The position numbers and the translations under genes are program-made. Below, in pieces: positions 9,475 through 19,211 of a stretch of DNA of 64,000 nt. Under the pieces are notes generated by a model. The model was not told the DNA's origin and ran no database searches. It was given only the letters and a program-made list of their open reading frames with translations. Numbering within the stretch: position 1 is the stretch's first letter; every line of letters starts with the position of its first letter. The DNA comes from Clostridium mobile. GTDB lineage: Bacteria; Bacillota; Clostridia; Clostridiales; Clostridiaceae. The stretch is from the NCBI RefSeq assembly GCF_018918285.1, contig NZ_JAHLQF010000002.1, positions 1,073,743 through 1,137,742 on the forward strand, written 5' to 3'.

Positions 9475-9620
9475 AGTGATTCTTAGCTTCAGATGGAGTT
9501 TGCTTAAAAGGAATACTTACTCCAACTGAAGCTTAGAAGAACTTATCCAGGGACGTAGCATCCGTTATCTCTTACTTGTAGAAGATGGGAGTATTACGGA
9601 TGGTAGTCATCGGATAAATT
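9475..9620. ncRNA. Candidate structured RNA or repeat element upstream of mnmA
   Basis: Two hairpins adjoin. The first pairs 9480-9499 with 9519-9538 (20 positions, two mismatches) around a 19-nt loop. The second has an outer TTATCC/GGATAA helix (9543-9548 with 9612-9617), a 7-bp CATCCGT/ACGGATG helix (9559-9565 with 9596-9602), and a further inner stem with G-U pairs. There is no ORF and no long T run. It may be a leader of mnmA or a mobile palindromic repeat. The sequence cannot decide between these. Confidence 0.6.
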
Positions 9621-9648
9621 TAAATATTATGAAGAGTTAGGTGAAGTT

Positions 9649-10716
9649 ATGAAAAAGAAAGTATTTGTAGGAATGAGTGGAGGAGTAGATAGCTCCGTTA
9701 CAGCCCACCTTTTGAAAAAACAAGGATATGAAGTAGTTGGAATGACTATGAAAGTTTTCCCAGGAAATAAATGTAATAATGGATTAACTGAATCAGAGAT
9801 GATAATAGAAAATGCTAGAAAAGTATGTAAAGATTTAAACATAGAATTTGTAGCTGTGGATTTAATTGAAGAATTTAATGATAAAGTAGTAGACTATTTT
9901 ATGAATGAATACGTAAATGGAAGAACGCCAAACCCATGTGTTCAATGCAATAAGTACATAAAATTTGATGTGTTTTTAAAAAAAGCTCTAGAATTAGGAG
10001 CTGATTATATTGCCACTGGACACTATAGTAAAGTTAACAAAATAGAGGATAGATACTTAATATATAGAGGGGATGACGAGAGAAAAGACCAAAGCTATAT
10101 GTTTTATAATTTACAACAGCATCAATTAAAGCATGTGTTAATGCCTTGTGGTGATTATACAAAGTCTCAAATAAGAGAAATTGCCAAAGAAATTGGGTTA
10201 GAAGTGCATAATAAAAAAGACAGTGAAGAAATTTGCTTTATTCCAGATAACAATCATGGAAGATTTATATTAGAAAACTATAAAGGAAATATACAAGAGG
10301 GAGAATTTGTGGACAAGAATGGCAAGGTTCTTGGAAAACACAAGGGATTAATGTATTATACTATAGGCCAAAGGAAAGGATTAGGTATAGCTCTAGGAAA
10401 GCCTTCATTTGTTATAGATATAATTCCTTCTAAAAATCAAGTGGTAATAGGAGATGAAGAAGAAATATTCAAAAGAGAGCTTATTGCTAAAGATTTTAAC
10501 TTCATACCTTTTGATAAGTTAGAAAATAAGATGAAGGTGGAAGCGAAAATAAGATATGCTGCAAAACCTTCACCAGCAACTATAGAAGTATTCGATGGCA
10601 ATAAACTAAAGGTTATATTTGATGAACCACAAAGAGCCATTACTAAAGGTCAATCTGTAGTATTTTATTTAGAAAATCTTCTTCTGGGCGGAGGAATTAT
10701 TGATAGCATACTTTAG
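9649..10716 (+). CDS. mnmA: tRNA-specific 2-thiouridylase MnmA
   Basis: MnmA adds sulfur to C2 of U34 in the tRNAs for Lys, Glu and Gln, using ATP and sulfur relayed from a cysteine desulfurase. The 355-residue protein has the PP-loop GMSGGVDSS at 8-16 and the catalytic pair Cys97 (NPCVQC) and Cys196 (EICFIPD). The C-terminal central and beta-barrel domains are complete. ATG start is behind an AGGTGA site. Its position after iscS-iscU fits direct sulfur supply. Confidence 0.95.
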   Translation: MKKKVFVGMSGGVDSSVTAHLLKKQGYEVVGMTMKVFPGNKCNNGLTESEMIIENARKVCKDLNIEFVAVDLIEEFNDKVVDYFMNEYVNGRTPNPCVQCNKYIKFDVFLKKALELGADYIATGHYSKVNKIEDRYLIYRGDDERKDQSYMFYNLQQHQLKHVLMPCGDYTKSQIREIAKEIGLEVHNKKDSEEICFIPDNNHGRFILENYKGNIQEGEFVDKNGKVLGKHKGLMYYTIGQRKGLGIALGKPSFVIDIIPSKNQVVIGDEEEIFKRELIAKDFNFIPFDKLENKMKVEAKIRYAAKPSPATIEVFDGNKLKVIFDEPQRAITKGQSVVFYLENLLLGGGIIDSIL

Positions 10717-10776
10717 TTGATTCATATAAAAAAATTTTAAATTAAACTACCATTAATATTTGAAAATTAATAAATT

Positions 10777-10816
10777 AAAGTGAGGTTATAATTAATAGCT
10801 TCGCTTTTTTATTTTT
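10777..10816 (+). terminator. Intrinsic terminator after mnmA
   Basis: A 9-bp stem with two G-T pairs (10777-10785 with 10799-10807) is followed by TTTATTTTTA. Confidence 0.65.
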
Positions 10817-10893
10817 ATAGAGTAAATAAAGAGGATATTTTTAAGATATAGGGTAAAAATAAGTATAATCTTAACAAAAAATGGAGTGATAAG

Positions 10894-11391
10894 GTGTATA
10901 GAAAAAAAGACTTTTTATTTATGGATGTCTTTGATATAAAAGGTAAGAATATAGGATGCATAAAAGATTTATTAGTGGATTTTAATAAAGGAGAAGTTCT
11001 AGGATTCTCTATTATTTCCTACAGGATTTTTCAATCATCTCAATACGTACTAAAGGAAGATATTATATCCTTTAATAAATATATGGTGGTATCAAAATGC
11101 AGAAAAGGATCTTTAACTCAACTAAGTCACGTTAGATTAATGGATGTGATTGACCTAAATGGAAATATAATAGGAACATTAGAAGATTTAATTTTTGAAG
11201 GAAACAATTTTATTATAAATGGTATAGTGCTGTGGACAGGTTATTTAACAAGTCTAATTTATGGAAAAAAAGTTTTGCTAGTTAAAGATATGCTATTGGG
11301 TGATGACTCAATACTTTATTTTGGTAATAAGGATACATTATCTTTTTCAAATATACCTAAGACCTTGGTATTTAAGAATATAAAACAATGA
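10894..11391 (+). CDS. PRC-barrel domain protein (two domains)
   Basis: A 165-residue protein with two PRC-barrel-like repeats. The first begins near residue 9 (MDVFDIKGKNIGCIKDLLVDF) and the second near residue 85 (MDVIDLNGNIIGTLEDLIFEG). PRC-barrel proteins often bind RNA, other proteins or membranes; the role here is unknown. The start is GTG at 10894. It overlaps the following AI-2E permease gene by 4 bases (ATGA), so the two are probably translated together. Confidence 0.8.
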   Translation: MYRKKDFLFMDVFDIKGKNIGCIKDLLVDFNKGEVLGFSIISYRIFQSSQYVLKEDIISFNKYMVVSKCRKGSLTQLSHVRLMDVIDLNGNIIGTLEDLIFEGNNFIINGIVLWTGYLTSLIYGKKVLLVKDMLLGDDSILYFGNKDTLSFSNIPKTLVFKNIKQ

Positions 11392-12407
11392 AGTTAAACA
11401 TTATTAAATATAAAAATATAATCATTATATTAGGAATTGTTTTATTCTTATTGCTATTTAAATTTGAAATCACTAGGCAAATATTTTTTATTTTATTTTT
11501 GTCCTTCATATGCTCCTATATATTAAGACCCTTATACCGAAAATTAATCTCTATTGGAATTAATAAAAGTTTTGCAGCATTTTTGCTGATCATTGGATTA
11601 ATTTTAATATTAGTAATAAATATAGTATTTTTAATCCCTGCACTTATGAAAGAAGCCTCAAATATTGGAGGGGCAATATATCAGTTAGAAGAAATAATAA
11701 ATGGAATCTACAATAAAATAAAGCCTGTAAAAAACAATAGATTGTTTTATAATGCATTGCAAAATTTATATTTAAAAGCAAATTTAGCTGTGGATAATAT
11801 ATTTAATAGTATATTTGAGAAAACTTTAAAATTTGGGGAGAGCTTTTTTGCTCTCAGTTTGGTCCCCATATTAGCCTATTACTTTTTAGTGGATAGTAAA
11901 GATATATATAAAGTGTTTATAACTCTATTTCCCTTAAAGAGCAGAAAAGTTTTTAGAAGGATATTAGAAGATATAGATAAAATTTTATCCAGATACATAG
12001 TAACTCAGGTAATACTATCAATAATAATTTGGGTAATAACTTTTATTTTATTAGTTTCATTAAAAGTTCAATTCCCTTTTGTATTATCTTTTTTGAATGC
12101 TTTTTTCAATATAATACCTTATTTTGGTCCAGTATTTGGGGCTTTACCGGCAATTGTAATTGCACTTTTAAAATCACCTTATACAGCACTTTGGACTGCA
12201 ATAAGTTTTTATTTATTACAGCAACTAGAAGGGAATATAATATCCCCTAAGATTATAGGAGATAATATTAGTATTCATCCATTAGTAGTAATAGTATTGC
12301 TATTGCTAGGAGGAAAACTTTGGGGATTTTTAGGTATGATATTAGCAATTCCTATAGGAGTAATAATTAAAGTGATATACGAAAACTTAAATTACTATAT
12401 TTTTTAG
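11388..12407 (+). CDS. AI-2E family transporter-like membrane protein
   Basis: A 339-residue integral membrane protein of the AI-2E (formerly UPF0118) family. About seven or eight membrane segments are visible: three near the N-terminus, a cytoplasmic middle, then a cluster after about residue 150. Family hallmarks include NIIPYFGPVFGALPA and QQLEGNIISPKIIG. Members transport small signals or ions; the substrate here is not determined. It overlaps the PRC-barrel gene by 4 bases. This gene pair sits immediately before the alaS leader. Confidence 0.88.
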   Translation: MKLNIIKYKNIIIILGIVLFLLLFKFEITRQIFFILFLSFICSYILRPLYRKLISIGINKSFAAFLLIIGLILILVINIVFLIPALMKEASNIGGAIYQLEEIINGIYNKIKPVKNNRLFYNALQNLYLKANLAVDNIFNSIFEKTLKFGESFFALSLVPILAYYFLVDSKDIYKVFITLFPLKSRKVFRRILEDIDKILSRYIVTQVILSIIIWVITFILLVSLKVQFPFVLSFLNAFFNIIPYFGPVFGALPAIVIALLKSPYTALWTAISFYLLQQLEGNIISPKIIGDNISIHPLVVIVLLLLGGKLWGFLGMILAIPIGVIIKVIYENLNYYIF

Positions 12408-12437
12408 TAAAGAACAATCATAAATAAAGTTCAAGTA

Positions 12438-12466
12438 TTGACATAAAAGAGTTTTTTATTTATAAT
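12438..12466 (+). promoter_or_regulatory. Consensus sigma-A promoter of alaS leader
   Basis: TTGACA at 12438-12443, a 17-base spacer and TATAAT at 12461-12466 give an exact consensus match. It lies just upstream of the T-box leader. Confidence 0.9.
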
Positions 12467-12489
12467 CTTTATCAAAATGAATAATTTGG

Positions 12490-12674
12490 CTGTGAAAAAA
12501 AGGAGTAGATATTTTTTGCTATAAAGAGAGGAAGTGGATGGTGAGAACTTCTTAGCATAGATATTGAACGCTGTTTTGGAGCCATAATATTTTAAAGAGA
12601 TATGAGCATTGGCTTATATAAATAGGGTGGTACCACGGATAAGCTTTCGTCCCTTGAATTCGAAGGCTTTTTTT
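12490..12674 (+). promoter_or_regulatory. T-box riboswitch, alanine specific
   Basis: The leader has the usual T-box parts in order: the start of stem I near 12500, the GGATGGTGAGAAC region, a likely specifier GCT (Ala) at 12570-12572 in GAACGCTGTT, the conserved T-box AGGGTGGTACCACGG at 12624-12638, and a terminator (12641-12649 with 12661-12669, then a T run). Uncharged tRNA-Ala is expected to bind the specifier and the T-box bulge and to block termination, so alaS is expressed when alanyl-tRNA is scarce. It fills most of the 320-base gap before alaS. Confidence 0.95.
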
Positions 12675-12727
12675 GTTGCGTAAAATTTAATTAAGATCAA
12701 AATATATAAAATACGGAGGAGATATTT

Positions 12728-15367
12728 ATGAAAAAGATGGGCTTAAATGAACTAAGAGAAGCTTATTTAGAGTTCTTTAGAAGTAAAGAACATTTAACAC
12801 TACCTAGTTTTCCATTAGTACCTAAAAATGATAATAGTTTATTATTAATAAATGCTGGTATGGCACCATTAAAACCATACTTTACAGGAGTTCAAGCTCC
12901 ACCAAAGAGTAGAATAGCTACTTGTCAAAAGTGTATAAGAACTGGAGATATAGAAAATGTAGGAAAAACATCAAGACATGGTACTTTCTTTGAAATGTTA
13001 GGGAACTTTTCTTTTGGAGACTATTTTAAAAAAGAAGTAATTCCATGGGCTTGGGAGTTTGTAACAGAGGTTTTAAAATTATCTAAAGATAAATTATATG
13101 TAACTATATATTTAGATGATGATGAAGCTTTTGAAATATGGAAAAATAGTACGGATATAGATCCAACTAGAATTTTTAGACTAGGTAAAGAAGATAATTT
13201 CTGGGAAATAGGCCAAGGTCCATGTGGTCCATGTTCTGAAATTCATTTCGATAGGGGAGAAGGAAAGATTACCACAGTAGAAGAGTTTTTAAAGGCTGCA
13301 GATGAAGATAGAGTAGTGGAATTTTGGAATTTAGTATTCACACAATTTGATAAAGATGAGCTTGGTAACTATAATAAATTGGCTCATCCTAATATAGATA
13401 CTGGAATGGGCTTGGAAAGAATTGCAACAATAATGCAGGGTGTAAATAGCATTTTTGAAGTAGATACAATAAAAGCTATATTAGAAGAAATAAGTAAAGT
13501 ATCAGGTATAGAATATGGCAAAGATAGAAATAATGACATTTCCTTAAGGGTTATTACAGATCATATTAGAAGTGTTACTTTCATGATTGGGGATGGAATA
13601 TTACCATCAAATGAAGGTAGAGGATATGTTTTAAGAAGATTACTTAGAAGAGCTGCAAGACATGGTAAAATTTTGGGAATAGATCATATTTTTCTACATC
13701 AAATATGTGAAACTGTTATTTTAAACTCTTATGGTGCATATCCAGAACTAAAGGAAAAAGAAGATTATATTAAAAAAGTTATAAAATTAGAAGAAGAAAG
13801 ATTTGGAGAAACCATAGATGCTGGAATCCAAATATTAAATGATTATATCGAAGAGATAAAGAATAATAATGAAAAAATACTGTCAGGAGAAAAAGCATTT
13901 AAGCTTTATGATACCTATGGATTTCCTTTAGAATTAACAGAAGAGATTTTAGAAGAAAAGGGAATTAAACTTGATATAGACGGATTTAATAAGGAAATGA
14001 CTGAACAAAGAGAAAGAGCAAGGGCTGCAAGAGAAGAATCCAACTACATGGGATTAGAAAATACTATATTAAATAAGCTTCCAAAGGAATTAGAAACAGA
14101 ATTTGTAGGATATACTAAATTAGACGTAGAGTCGAAAATAACTTTTATGGTTGTAAATGATAGAGCTGCTACTTCTATAATGGAAGGTGAAGAAGGGGTA
14201 ATTATAACTGAAAAAACTCCTTTCTATGCTGAAATGGGAGGCCAAGTAGGAGACGTAGGGTTCATAATAGGAAAAGAAGGAAAAGCGGAAGTTTTAGATT
14301 GTAAAAAGAATTTAGCTGGAAAAACCCTTCATTTCGTAAAAGTTATTCAAGGAAAATTAGAGAAAGACGAAGAAGTTAAATTAGCAGTTGATGATATTAG
14401 AAGAAATAACATAAGAAAAAATCATACAGCTACTCATATTCTTCATAAAGCACTTAAAGAAGTGTTAGGGGAACATGTACAGCAAGCGGGCTCTTATGTT
14501 GATGAGGAAAGATTAAGATTTGATTTTAATCATTTTACAGCTTTAACAGAAGAAGAATTAAAAAGTATTGAAAAATTAGTTAACAACAAAGTAATGAGTG
14601 TATTAACTGTAAAAACTGATATAATGACAATAGAAGAAGCTAAAGAAAATGGTGCTATTGCATTATTTGATGATAAGTATAAGGAAGATGTAAGAGTTGT
14701 ATGCGTAGGAGAATTTAGCAAAGAGCTTTGTGGAGGAACCCATGTAGGCAATTCAGGGGAGATTGGACTATTTAAAATTATCTCTGAAACAGGAGTTGCA
14801 GCAGGAATTAGAAGAATAGAGGCTTTCACCGGAATAAGAGCAATAGATTATATGGAAGAAAAAGAAAATGTAATAAAAAATCTTTCACATATATTAAAAT
14901 GCGGAGAAAAGGATATAATAAATAAAGTAAATGCGCAAATAACTGAAATGAAGATTAAAGACAAGGAAATGAATGAATTAAAAAAACAATTAGCTAGTGG
15001 TGCTGAAGATGAACTCTTAAATAATTTAAAAGAAGTAAATGGAATCAAATTAATCTCAGGTGTAATGGAAGATATAGATGGAGATGCATTAAGAGATTTA
15101 GGAGATAAACTAAGAGATAAAATAGGAGATGGATTAGTTTTACTTGGTAGCATAAACGAAGGTAAGGTGCAATTTTTAGCAATGGCTTCTAAAGGTGCAG
15201 TAGCTAAAGGCGTACACTGTGGTAAGATAATAAAAGAAGTTGCAACTGTTGCTGGAGGCGGCGGTGGAGGCAGACCAGATATGGCACAAGCAGGAGGAAA
15301 GCTACCAGAAAAAGTTAAAGAAGCTATACAAAAAGGAGAAGAGTTGTTAGCCAATTTATCAAAATAG
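12728..15367 (+). CDS. alaS: Alanyl-tRNA synthetase
   Basis: AlaS charges tRNA-Ala and clears mischarged serine or glycine. The 879-residue protein has the class II catalytic domain at the N-terminus (with [23 protein letters not shown] motif 2 region near 80-100), the editing domain with [11 protein letters not shown] near 567 and CGGTH near 670, and a C-Ala domain with [15 protein letters not shown] near the end. All parts are full length. It is controlled by the T-box upstream. The genes ireB, ruvX and a DUF1292 gene follow, a common Firmicute arrangement. Confidence 0.98.
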   Translation: MKKMGLNELREAYLEFFRSKEHLTLPSFPLVPKNDNSLLLINAGMAPLKPYFTGVQAPPKSRIATCQKCIRTGDIENVGKTSRHGTFFEMLGNFSFGDYFKKEVIPWAWEFVTEVLKLSKDKLYVTIYLDDDEAFEIWKNSTDIDPTRIFRLGKEDNFWEIGQGPCGPCSEIHFDRGEGKITTVEEFLKAADEDRVVEFWNLVFTQFDKDELGNYNKLAHPNIDTGMGLERIATIMQGVNSIFEVDTIKAILEEISKVSGIEYGKDRNNDISLRVITDHIRSVTFMIGDGILPSNEGRGYVLRRLLRRAARHGKILGIDHIFLHQICETVILNSYGAYPELKEKEDYIKKVIKLEEERFGETIDAGIQILNDYIEEIKNNNEKILSGEKAFKLYDTYGFPLELTEEILEEKGIKLDIDGFNKEMTEQRERARAAREESNYMGLENTILNKLPKELETEFVGYTKLDVESKITFMVVNDRAATSIMEGEEGVIITEKTPFYAEMGGQVGDVGFIIGKEGKAEVLDCKKNLAGKTLHFVKVIQGKLEKDEEVKLAVDDIRRNNIRKNHTATHILHKALKEVLGEHVQQAGSYVDEERLRFDFNHFTALTEEELKSIEKLVNNKVMSVLTVKTDIMTIEEAKENGAIALFDDKYKEDVRVVCVGEFSKELCGGTHVGNSGEIGLFKIISETGVAAGIRRIEAFTGIRAIDYMEEKENVIKNLSHILKCGEKDIINKVNAQITEMKIKDKEMNELKKQLASGAEDELLNNLKEVNGIKLISGVMEDIDGDALRDLGDKLRDKIGDGLVLLGSINEGKVQFLAMASKGAVAKGVHCGKIIKEVATVAGGGGGGRPDMAQAGGKLPEKVKEAIQKGEELLANLSK

Positions 15368-15441
15368 TATACATTTTTACAATAATACTATATAATATAT
15401 TTAAACTATTCATTTCTTACATATAGTAAGCGGGGTGAGAT

Positions 15442-15696
15442 ATGATGGGAAATGATCATACTATACAATTTGACGTAGTAAGAAATAAAGAAGATTTAAC
15501 AAAACAAATACTAACAGAAGTGTATGCTTCATTAAAGGAAAAAGGATATAATCCAGTAAATCAAATGGTAGGATATTTAATATCTGGAGATCCAACGTAT
15601 ATTACAAATTACAATGGAGCAAGAACTATGGTTAGAAAATTAGAAAGAGATGAGATTCTAGAAGAGGTATTAAAAAGCTACTTAAATATTAAATAA
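15442..15696 (+). CDS. ireB: IreB-family regulatory phosphoprotein (UPF0297)
   Basis: An 84-residue small protein of the IreB/UPF0297 family, known in Enterococcus as a substrate of a PASTA Ser/Thr kinase that influences cephalosporin tolerance. The family signature, running from FDVVRNKEDLTKQILTEVY to YLISGDPTYITNYNGAR, is complete. The start can be either of two adjacent ATGs (15442 or 15445) behind GGGGTGAG. No PASTA kinase is in this window. It is followed by a hairpin terminator. Confidence 0.9.
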   Translation: MMGNDHTIQFDVVRNKEDLTKQILTEVYASLKEKGYNPVNQMVGYLISGDPTYITNYNGARTMVRKLERDEILEEVLKSYLNIK

Positions 15697-15722
15697 AAAT
15701 GCCTTAAAAGGCATTTTTATTT
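15695..15722. terminator. Terminator between ireB and ruvX
   Basis: The arms AAAAATGCCTT (15695-15705) and AAGGCATTTTT (15708-15718) are perfect complements. The A-rich and T-rich flanks would let it work in both directions. Confidence 0.75.
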
Positions 15723-15752
15723 TTAAATCGTACATAACAAAAGGAGATGGCT

Positions 15753-16166
15753 ATGAGAATTTTAGGTCTTGACGTAGGAGACAAAACCATAGGAGTTGCT
15801 ATAAGCGATCCATTAGGATTTACAGCTCAGGGAATTACAACTATCAAAAGAAGAGGAATTGAAAGAGACATAGAAGAGATTAAGTCGATATGTTCTCAAT
15901 ATGATGTAGAAAAAATGGTAGCTGGGTTACCTAAAAATATGAATGGAACTTTAGGACCTCAAAGTGAGAAGGTAATGGAATTTTGTGATATACTAAAAGA
16001 GAGTCTTTCAATAGAAATTATTATGTGGGATGAAAGACTTACTACTGTAGCAGCTCATAAGATAATGCTGGAAGCAGACTTATCAAGAGCCAAAAGAAAA
16101 AAAATAGTAGACAAAATAGCAGCTACCTATATATTGCAAGGATATTTAGATAGCATATTTAAATAA
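15753..16166 (+). CDS. ruvX: RuvX/YqgF family nuclease
   Basis: A RNase H-fold protein of the YqgF/RuvX family, implicated in 16S rRNA 5'-end maturation and annotated as a putative Holliday junction resolvase. It has the N-terminal [13 protein letters not shown] motif and the WDERLTTV motif with acidic active-site residues. I chose the ATG at 15753 (137 residues) because AAGGAG at 15741-15746 is 6 bases before it and directly abuts the alternative ATG at 15747. Confidence 0.92.
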   Translation: MRILGLDVGDKTIGVAISDPLGFTAQGITTIKRRGIERDIEEIKSICSQYDVEKMVAGLPKNMNGTLGPQSEKVMEFCDILKESLSIEIIMWDERLTTVAAHKIMLEADLSRAKRKKIVDKIAATYILQGYLDSIFK

Positions 16167-16185
16167 ATTTTAGAGGAGAATTACT

Positions 16186-16455
16186 ATGGAAAATGATGTA
16201 ACTACAATTGTATTAACAGATGAAGAGGGAGAAGAAATTGAGTTTGAAGTCCTTACAAAACTCGATATAGAAGAAAATGAATATGTAATAGTTGTACCGT
16301 TAGGGGAAGAGACAGATGAAGCAATAGCTTTAAAAGTTGAAAAAGACGAAGATGATAATGATATATTAATAACCATTGATGACGAAGATGAATTCGCTTT
16401 AGTAGCTGAAGCATATGAGGCATTATTTTCAGAAGACAATAATGAACTAAATTAA
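16186..16455 (+). CDS. DUF1292 protein, YrzB-like
   Basis: A very acidic 89-residue protein of the DUF1292 family. It has the TIVLTDEEGEEIEFEVLTKLDIEENEY core and an Asp/Glu-rich C-terminal half. Function is unknown. It is regularly found beside ruvX and ireB in Firmicutes, as here. It has a GAGGAG ribosome site 19 bases after ruvX. Confidence 0.88.
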   Translation: MENDVTTIVLTDEEGEEIEFEVLTKLDIEENEYVIVVPLGEETDEAIALKVEKDEDDNDILITIDDEDEFALVAEAYEALFSEDNNELN

Positions 16456-16500
16456 AATAATAAAAAGCTATGTGAGCTCAACATAGCTTTTTATTATTTT
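16454..16500. terminator. Strong bidirectional terminator before fur
   Basis: A perfect 20-bp stem (16454-16473 with 16481-16500) has a 7-nt loop. The outer parts are A-rich and T-rich, giving T runs on both strands. Confidence 0.85.
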
Positions 16501-16508
16501 ATTAAATG

Positions 16509-16546
16509 ATTATCAATTGACATTGATTATATTTAATAGTTATAAT
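16509..16546 (+). promoter_or_regulatory. fur promoter with overlapping palindromic operator
   Basis: TTGACA at 16517-16522 and TATAAT at 16541-16546 are 18 bases apart. The arms ATTATCAAT (16509-16517) and ATTGATTAT (16522-16530) form an inverted repeat with one mismatch across the -35. The halves resemble Fur-family boxes, which suggests autoregulation. Confidence 0.65.
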
Positions 16547-16582
16547 AGACTATGATATATTTTTATGAAATGGGGTATTAAC

Positions 16583-17032
16583 ATGGGAGAAAATTCTTAT
16601 ACTCAAATAGATAGATTAAAGGATATTTTAAAGGATAAAGGTTATAAGTTGACACCTCAAAGAAGAGCTATAGTTGATATAATAATTAAAAATCAAGGAA
16701 ATCATTTAACTACGGAAGAATTATATAATCTTGTAAAAAAGGAATGCCCTGAAATAGGGTTAGCTACTGTGTATAGAACGGTATTGTTATTAGAAGAAAT
16801 GGGTATAATAACTAAATTGGATTTAAATGATGGTTGTAGCAGATATGAGTTAGTGAACGAAGATGAAAGTCATCACCATCATCACCTTATATGTACAGAT
16901 TGCGGTAAGGTCATAGAAGTTGAAGGTGACCTTTTAGAAACTTTAGAAAATGAAATAGAATTAAAATATAAATTTCAAATAAAAGATCATAGTTTAAAAT
17001 TCTATGGTTTATGCAGTGAATGCTCAAAATAA
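16583..17032 (+). CDS. fur: Fur-family metalloregulator
   Basis: A 149-residue winged-helix metalloregulator. It has the N-terminal DNA-binding domain LTPQRRAIVDII, the recognition region GLATVYRTVLLLEEMG, a histidine-rich metal-binding hinge (SHHHHHLICTDCGK) and two CXXC pairs (CTDC and CSEC) that probably bind structural zinc. The family includes Fur, PerR and Zur, and sequence alone does not firmly separate them. I start at ATG 16583 because GGGGT lies 6 bases before it, while the frame's earlier ATG at 16565 has no ribosome site. RNase J follows after 19 bases. Confidence 0.88.
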   Translation: MGENSYTQIDRLKDILKDKGYKLTPQRRAIVDIIIKNQGNHLTTEELYNLVKKECPEIGLATVYRTVLLLEEMGIITKLDLNDGCSRYELVNEDESHHHHHLICTDCGKVIEVEGDLLETLENEIELKYKFQIKDHSLKFYGLCSECSK

Positions 17033-17051
17033 AAAATAAAGGAGGGAAAAG

Positions 17052-18719
17052 ATGAGGAAGGAAAAAGACAAAGTAAGAATTATTCCATTAGGTGGAGTAA
17101 ATGAAATAGGAAAAAATTTAACAGTAATAGAATACAAAAATGATCTAATTGTCATAGACTGTGGATTGAAATTTCCTGATGAAGAAATGCTAGGTATTGA
17201 CTTAGTTATACCGGATGTTAGCTATATTGCAAGACATAGAGATAAAGTTAAAGGAATATTTTTAACCCATGGTCATGAGGATCATATAGGTGCACTTCCT
17301 TATATATTAAAAGAATTAAACGTTCCAGTGTATGGTACAAAGCTTACACTAGGTATTTTAGAAACAAAATTAAAAGAACATAACCTATTGAGCAGCGTTA
17401 AACTTAACTGTATTAAACCTAGAGATTTCATAAAATTGGATGATATTTCCATAGAATTCATAAGAACTAGTCATAGCATTGCAGATTCAGTAGCAATTGC
17501 TATCCATACGCCTGTAGGAGTTATACTTCATACTGGCGACTTTAAGATTGATTACACCCCTATTGATGGATGTGTAGCGGATTTAGCAAGATTTGCGGAG
17601 CTTGGAAAAAAGGGTGTAACAGTAATGATGGCTGATAGTACAAATGTTGAAAGACCGGGTTATACCATGTCAGAAAGCACTGTAGGAGAAGCTTTCGAAG
17701 ACATATTTGCTACAGCAAAAGGTAGAATTATAGTAGCTACCTTTGCATCACACATACATAGAATTCAGCAGGTAATAAGTGCTGCTAATAAATATGGTAG
17801 GAAAGTAGCCTTCTCGGGAAGAAGTATGGAAAATATAGTAGAAGTGGCAAAAGAATTAGGGTATATTGATGAGGCTAGTGAAGTGATAATTGATATAGAC
17901 TTAATAAATAAATACCCTAATGATAAAATAGTTATTATTACCACAGGAAGCCAGGGGGAACCTATGTCAGCACTTTCAAGAATGGCTGCTTCAGAGCACA
18001 GAAAGGTAAACATCATCCCAGGAGATATGGTAATAATCTCAGCTAACCCTATTCCAGGTAACGAAAAGCTTATATCCAAAGTGATTAATCAGCTTTTCAA
18101 AAAAGGTGCAGAGGTAATATACGAAACTTTAGCAGATGTTCACGTTTCAGGACACGCTTGCCAAGAGGAATTAAAACTGATGCATACTTTAGTAAAACCT
18201 AAGTTTTTTATACCAGTTCACGGAGAATATAGACACCTGAAACAACACGTTGAGTTAGCTGCAAAATTAGGACTACGTCCTAATAATGGAATAATTGCTG
18301 AAAATGGAGACGTGATAGAAGTTACTAGGGATTCAATAAGAAAGAATGGCACGGTACCTTCAGGACATGTATTTGTAGATGGACTAGGAGTTGGAGATGT
18401 TGGTAATATAGTATTAAGAGATAGGAAACATCTATCACAAGATGGTATATTAACAGTAGTTGTAACAATAGAAAGAGAGTCAGGCTCTGTAATCGCAGGT
18501 CCGGATATAATATCAAGAGGATTTGTTTATGTTAGAGAGTCAGAAGATTTGATGGAAGAAGCAAGAAACATAGTAAGAGATGCCTTAAGAGAATGTGAAG
18601 AAAAGCATATTACAGAATGGGCAACCATAAAATCAAATATAAAGGAATCTCTTAGAGTATTTTTATATGAAAGAACTAAGAGAAAGCCAATGATATTGCC
18701 AATAATAATGGAAATCTAA
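17052..18719 (+). CDS. rnj: Ribonuclease J
   Basis: A beta-CASP metallo-beta-lactamase ribonuclease with 5'-exo and endo activity, central to mRNA turnover and rRNA maturation in Firmicutes. The 555-residue protein has the metal site HGHEDH at 73-78, the downstream GDFK motif near 162, and the beta-CASP segment with SGHACQEELK near 372. The C-terminal domain is present. It begins with ATG behind GGAGGGAAA. Only one copy occurs here, so J1 or J2 is not assigned. Confidence 0.95.
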   Translation: MRKEKDKVRIIPLGGVNEIGKNLTVIEYKNDLIVIDCGLKFPDEEMLGIDLVIPDVSYIARHRDKVKGIFLTHGHEDHIGALPYILKELNVPVYGTKLTLGILETKLKEHNLLSSVKLNCIKPRDFIKLDDISIEFIRTSHSIADSVAIAIHTPVGVILHTGDFKIDYTPIDGCVADLARFAELGKKGVTVMMADSTNVERPGYTMSESTVGEAFEDIFATAKGRIIVATFASHIHRIQQVISAANKYGRKVAFSGRSMENIVEVAKELGYIDEASEVIIDIDLINKYPNDKIVIITTGSQGEPMSALSRMAASEHRKVNIIPGDMVIISANPIPGNEKLISKVINQLFKKGAEVIYETLADVHVSGHACQEELKLMHTLVKPKFFIPVHGEYRHLKQHVELAAKLGLRPNNGIIAENGDVIEVTRDSIRKNGTVPSGHVFVDGLGVGDVGNIVLRDRKHLSQDGILTVVVTIERESGSVIAGPDIISRGFVYVRESEDLMEEARNIVRDALRECEEKHITEWATIKSNIKESLRVFLYERTKRKPMILPIIMEI

Positions 18720-18737
18720 TTTTAGGGGAGGATTACT

Positions 18738-19088
18738 ATGAATATTTATGACAAAGCTCATGAACTTGCTAAAACTCTAAAAATTTCGCCAGAAGTTGTT
18801 GAATTAAGAAATGCAGGTAAAAAAATTGAAACTAATGAAACAAACAAACAAATGTTGAACGACTTCAGAAAATTGCAATATGAAGCTTATTCCGAGCAAA
18901 TAAAAAATGGTAAGCTATCTTCAGAAACTGAAAACAAATTAAATAGCCTAGGATCAATAATATCAATGAATCCAGACGTTGCTGCCTATATTCAGGCAGA
19001 AGCAAAGTTTGGAGTTATATGGGAAGATATTATGAAAATATTGAATGATGCAATAGATATTGATTTAACTTTTGGAATAGGAAAATAA
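18738..19088 (+). CDS. YlbF-family regulator
   Basis: A 116-residue all-helical protein of the YlbF/YmcA family. In Bacillus these proteins form the Y-complex that steers RNase Y mRNA cleavage and affects sporulation and competence. The match covers the whole length, from YDKAHELAKTLKISPEV to the NPDVAAYIQAEAKF segment. It lies 19 bases after the RNase J gene, which fits an RNA-turnover link. A terminator follows. Confidence 0.85.
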   Translation: MNIYDKAHELAKTLKISPEVVELRNAGKKIETNETNKQMLNDFRKLQYEAYSEQIKNGKLSSETENKLNSLGSIISMNPDVAAYIQAEAKFGVIWEDIMKILNDAIDIDLTFGIGK

Positions 19089-19149
19089 TTTCCGTAAAGT
19101 TGACTTTTTTTCTCTAAAATATTAGAATGGATATTAACGACAAAATTCA

Positions 19150-19178
19150 ATTGGATACTTGGAAGTATCCAATTTTTT
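19150..19178 (+). terminator. Intrinsic terminator after ylbF-family gene
   Basis: The arms ATTGGATACTT (19150-19160) and AAGTATCCAAT (19163-19173) are perfect complements followed by a T run. Confidence 0.85.
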
Positions 19179-19211
19179 TGAGAAATTTTACAAAAAGATG
19201 GAGGAACAAAA

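Noticed and set aside
14848..15354. Long minus-strand open frame inside alaS
   Set aside because: It lies wholly within a full-length alaS gene, lacks a ribosome site and codes a low-complexity Ser/Pro/Leu-rich product typical of antisense frames.
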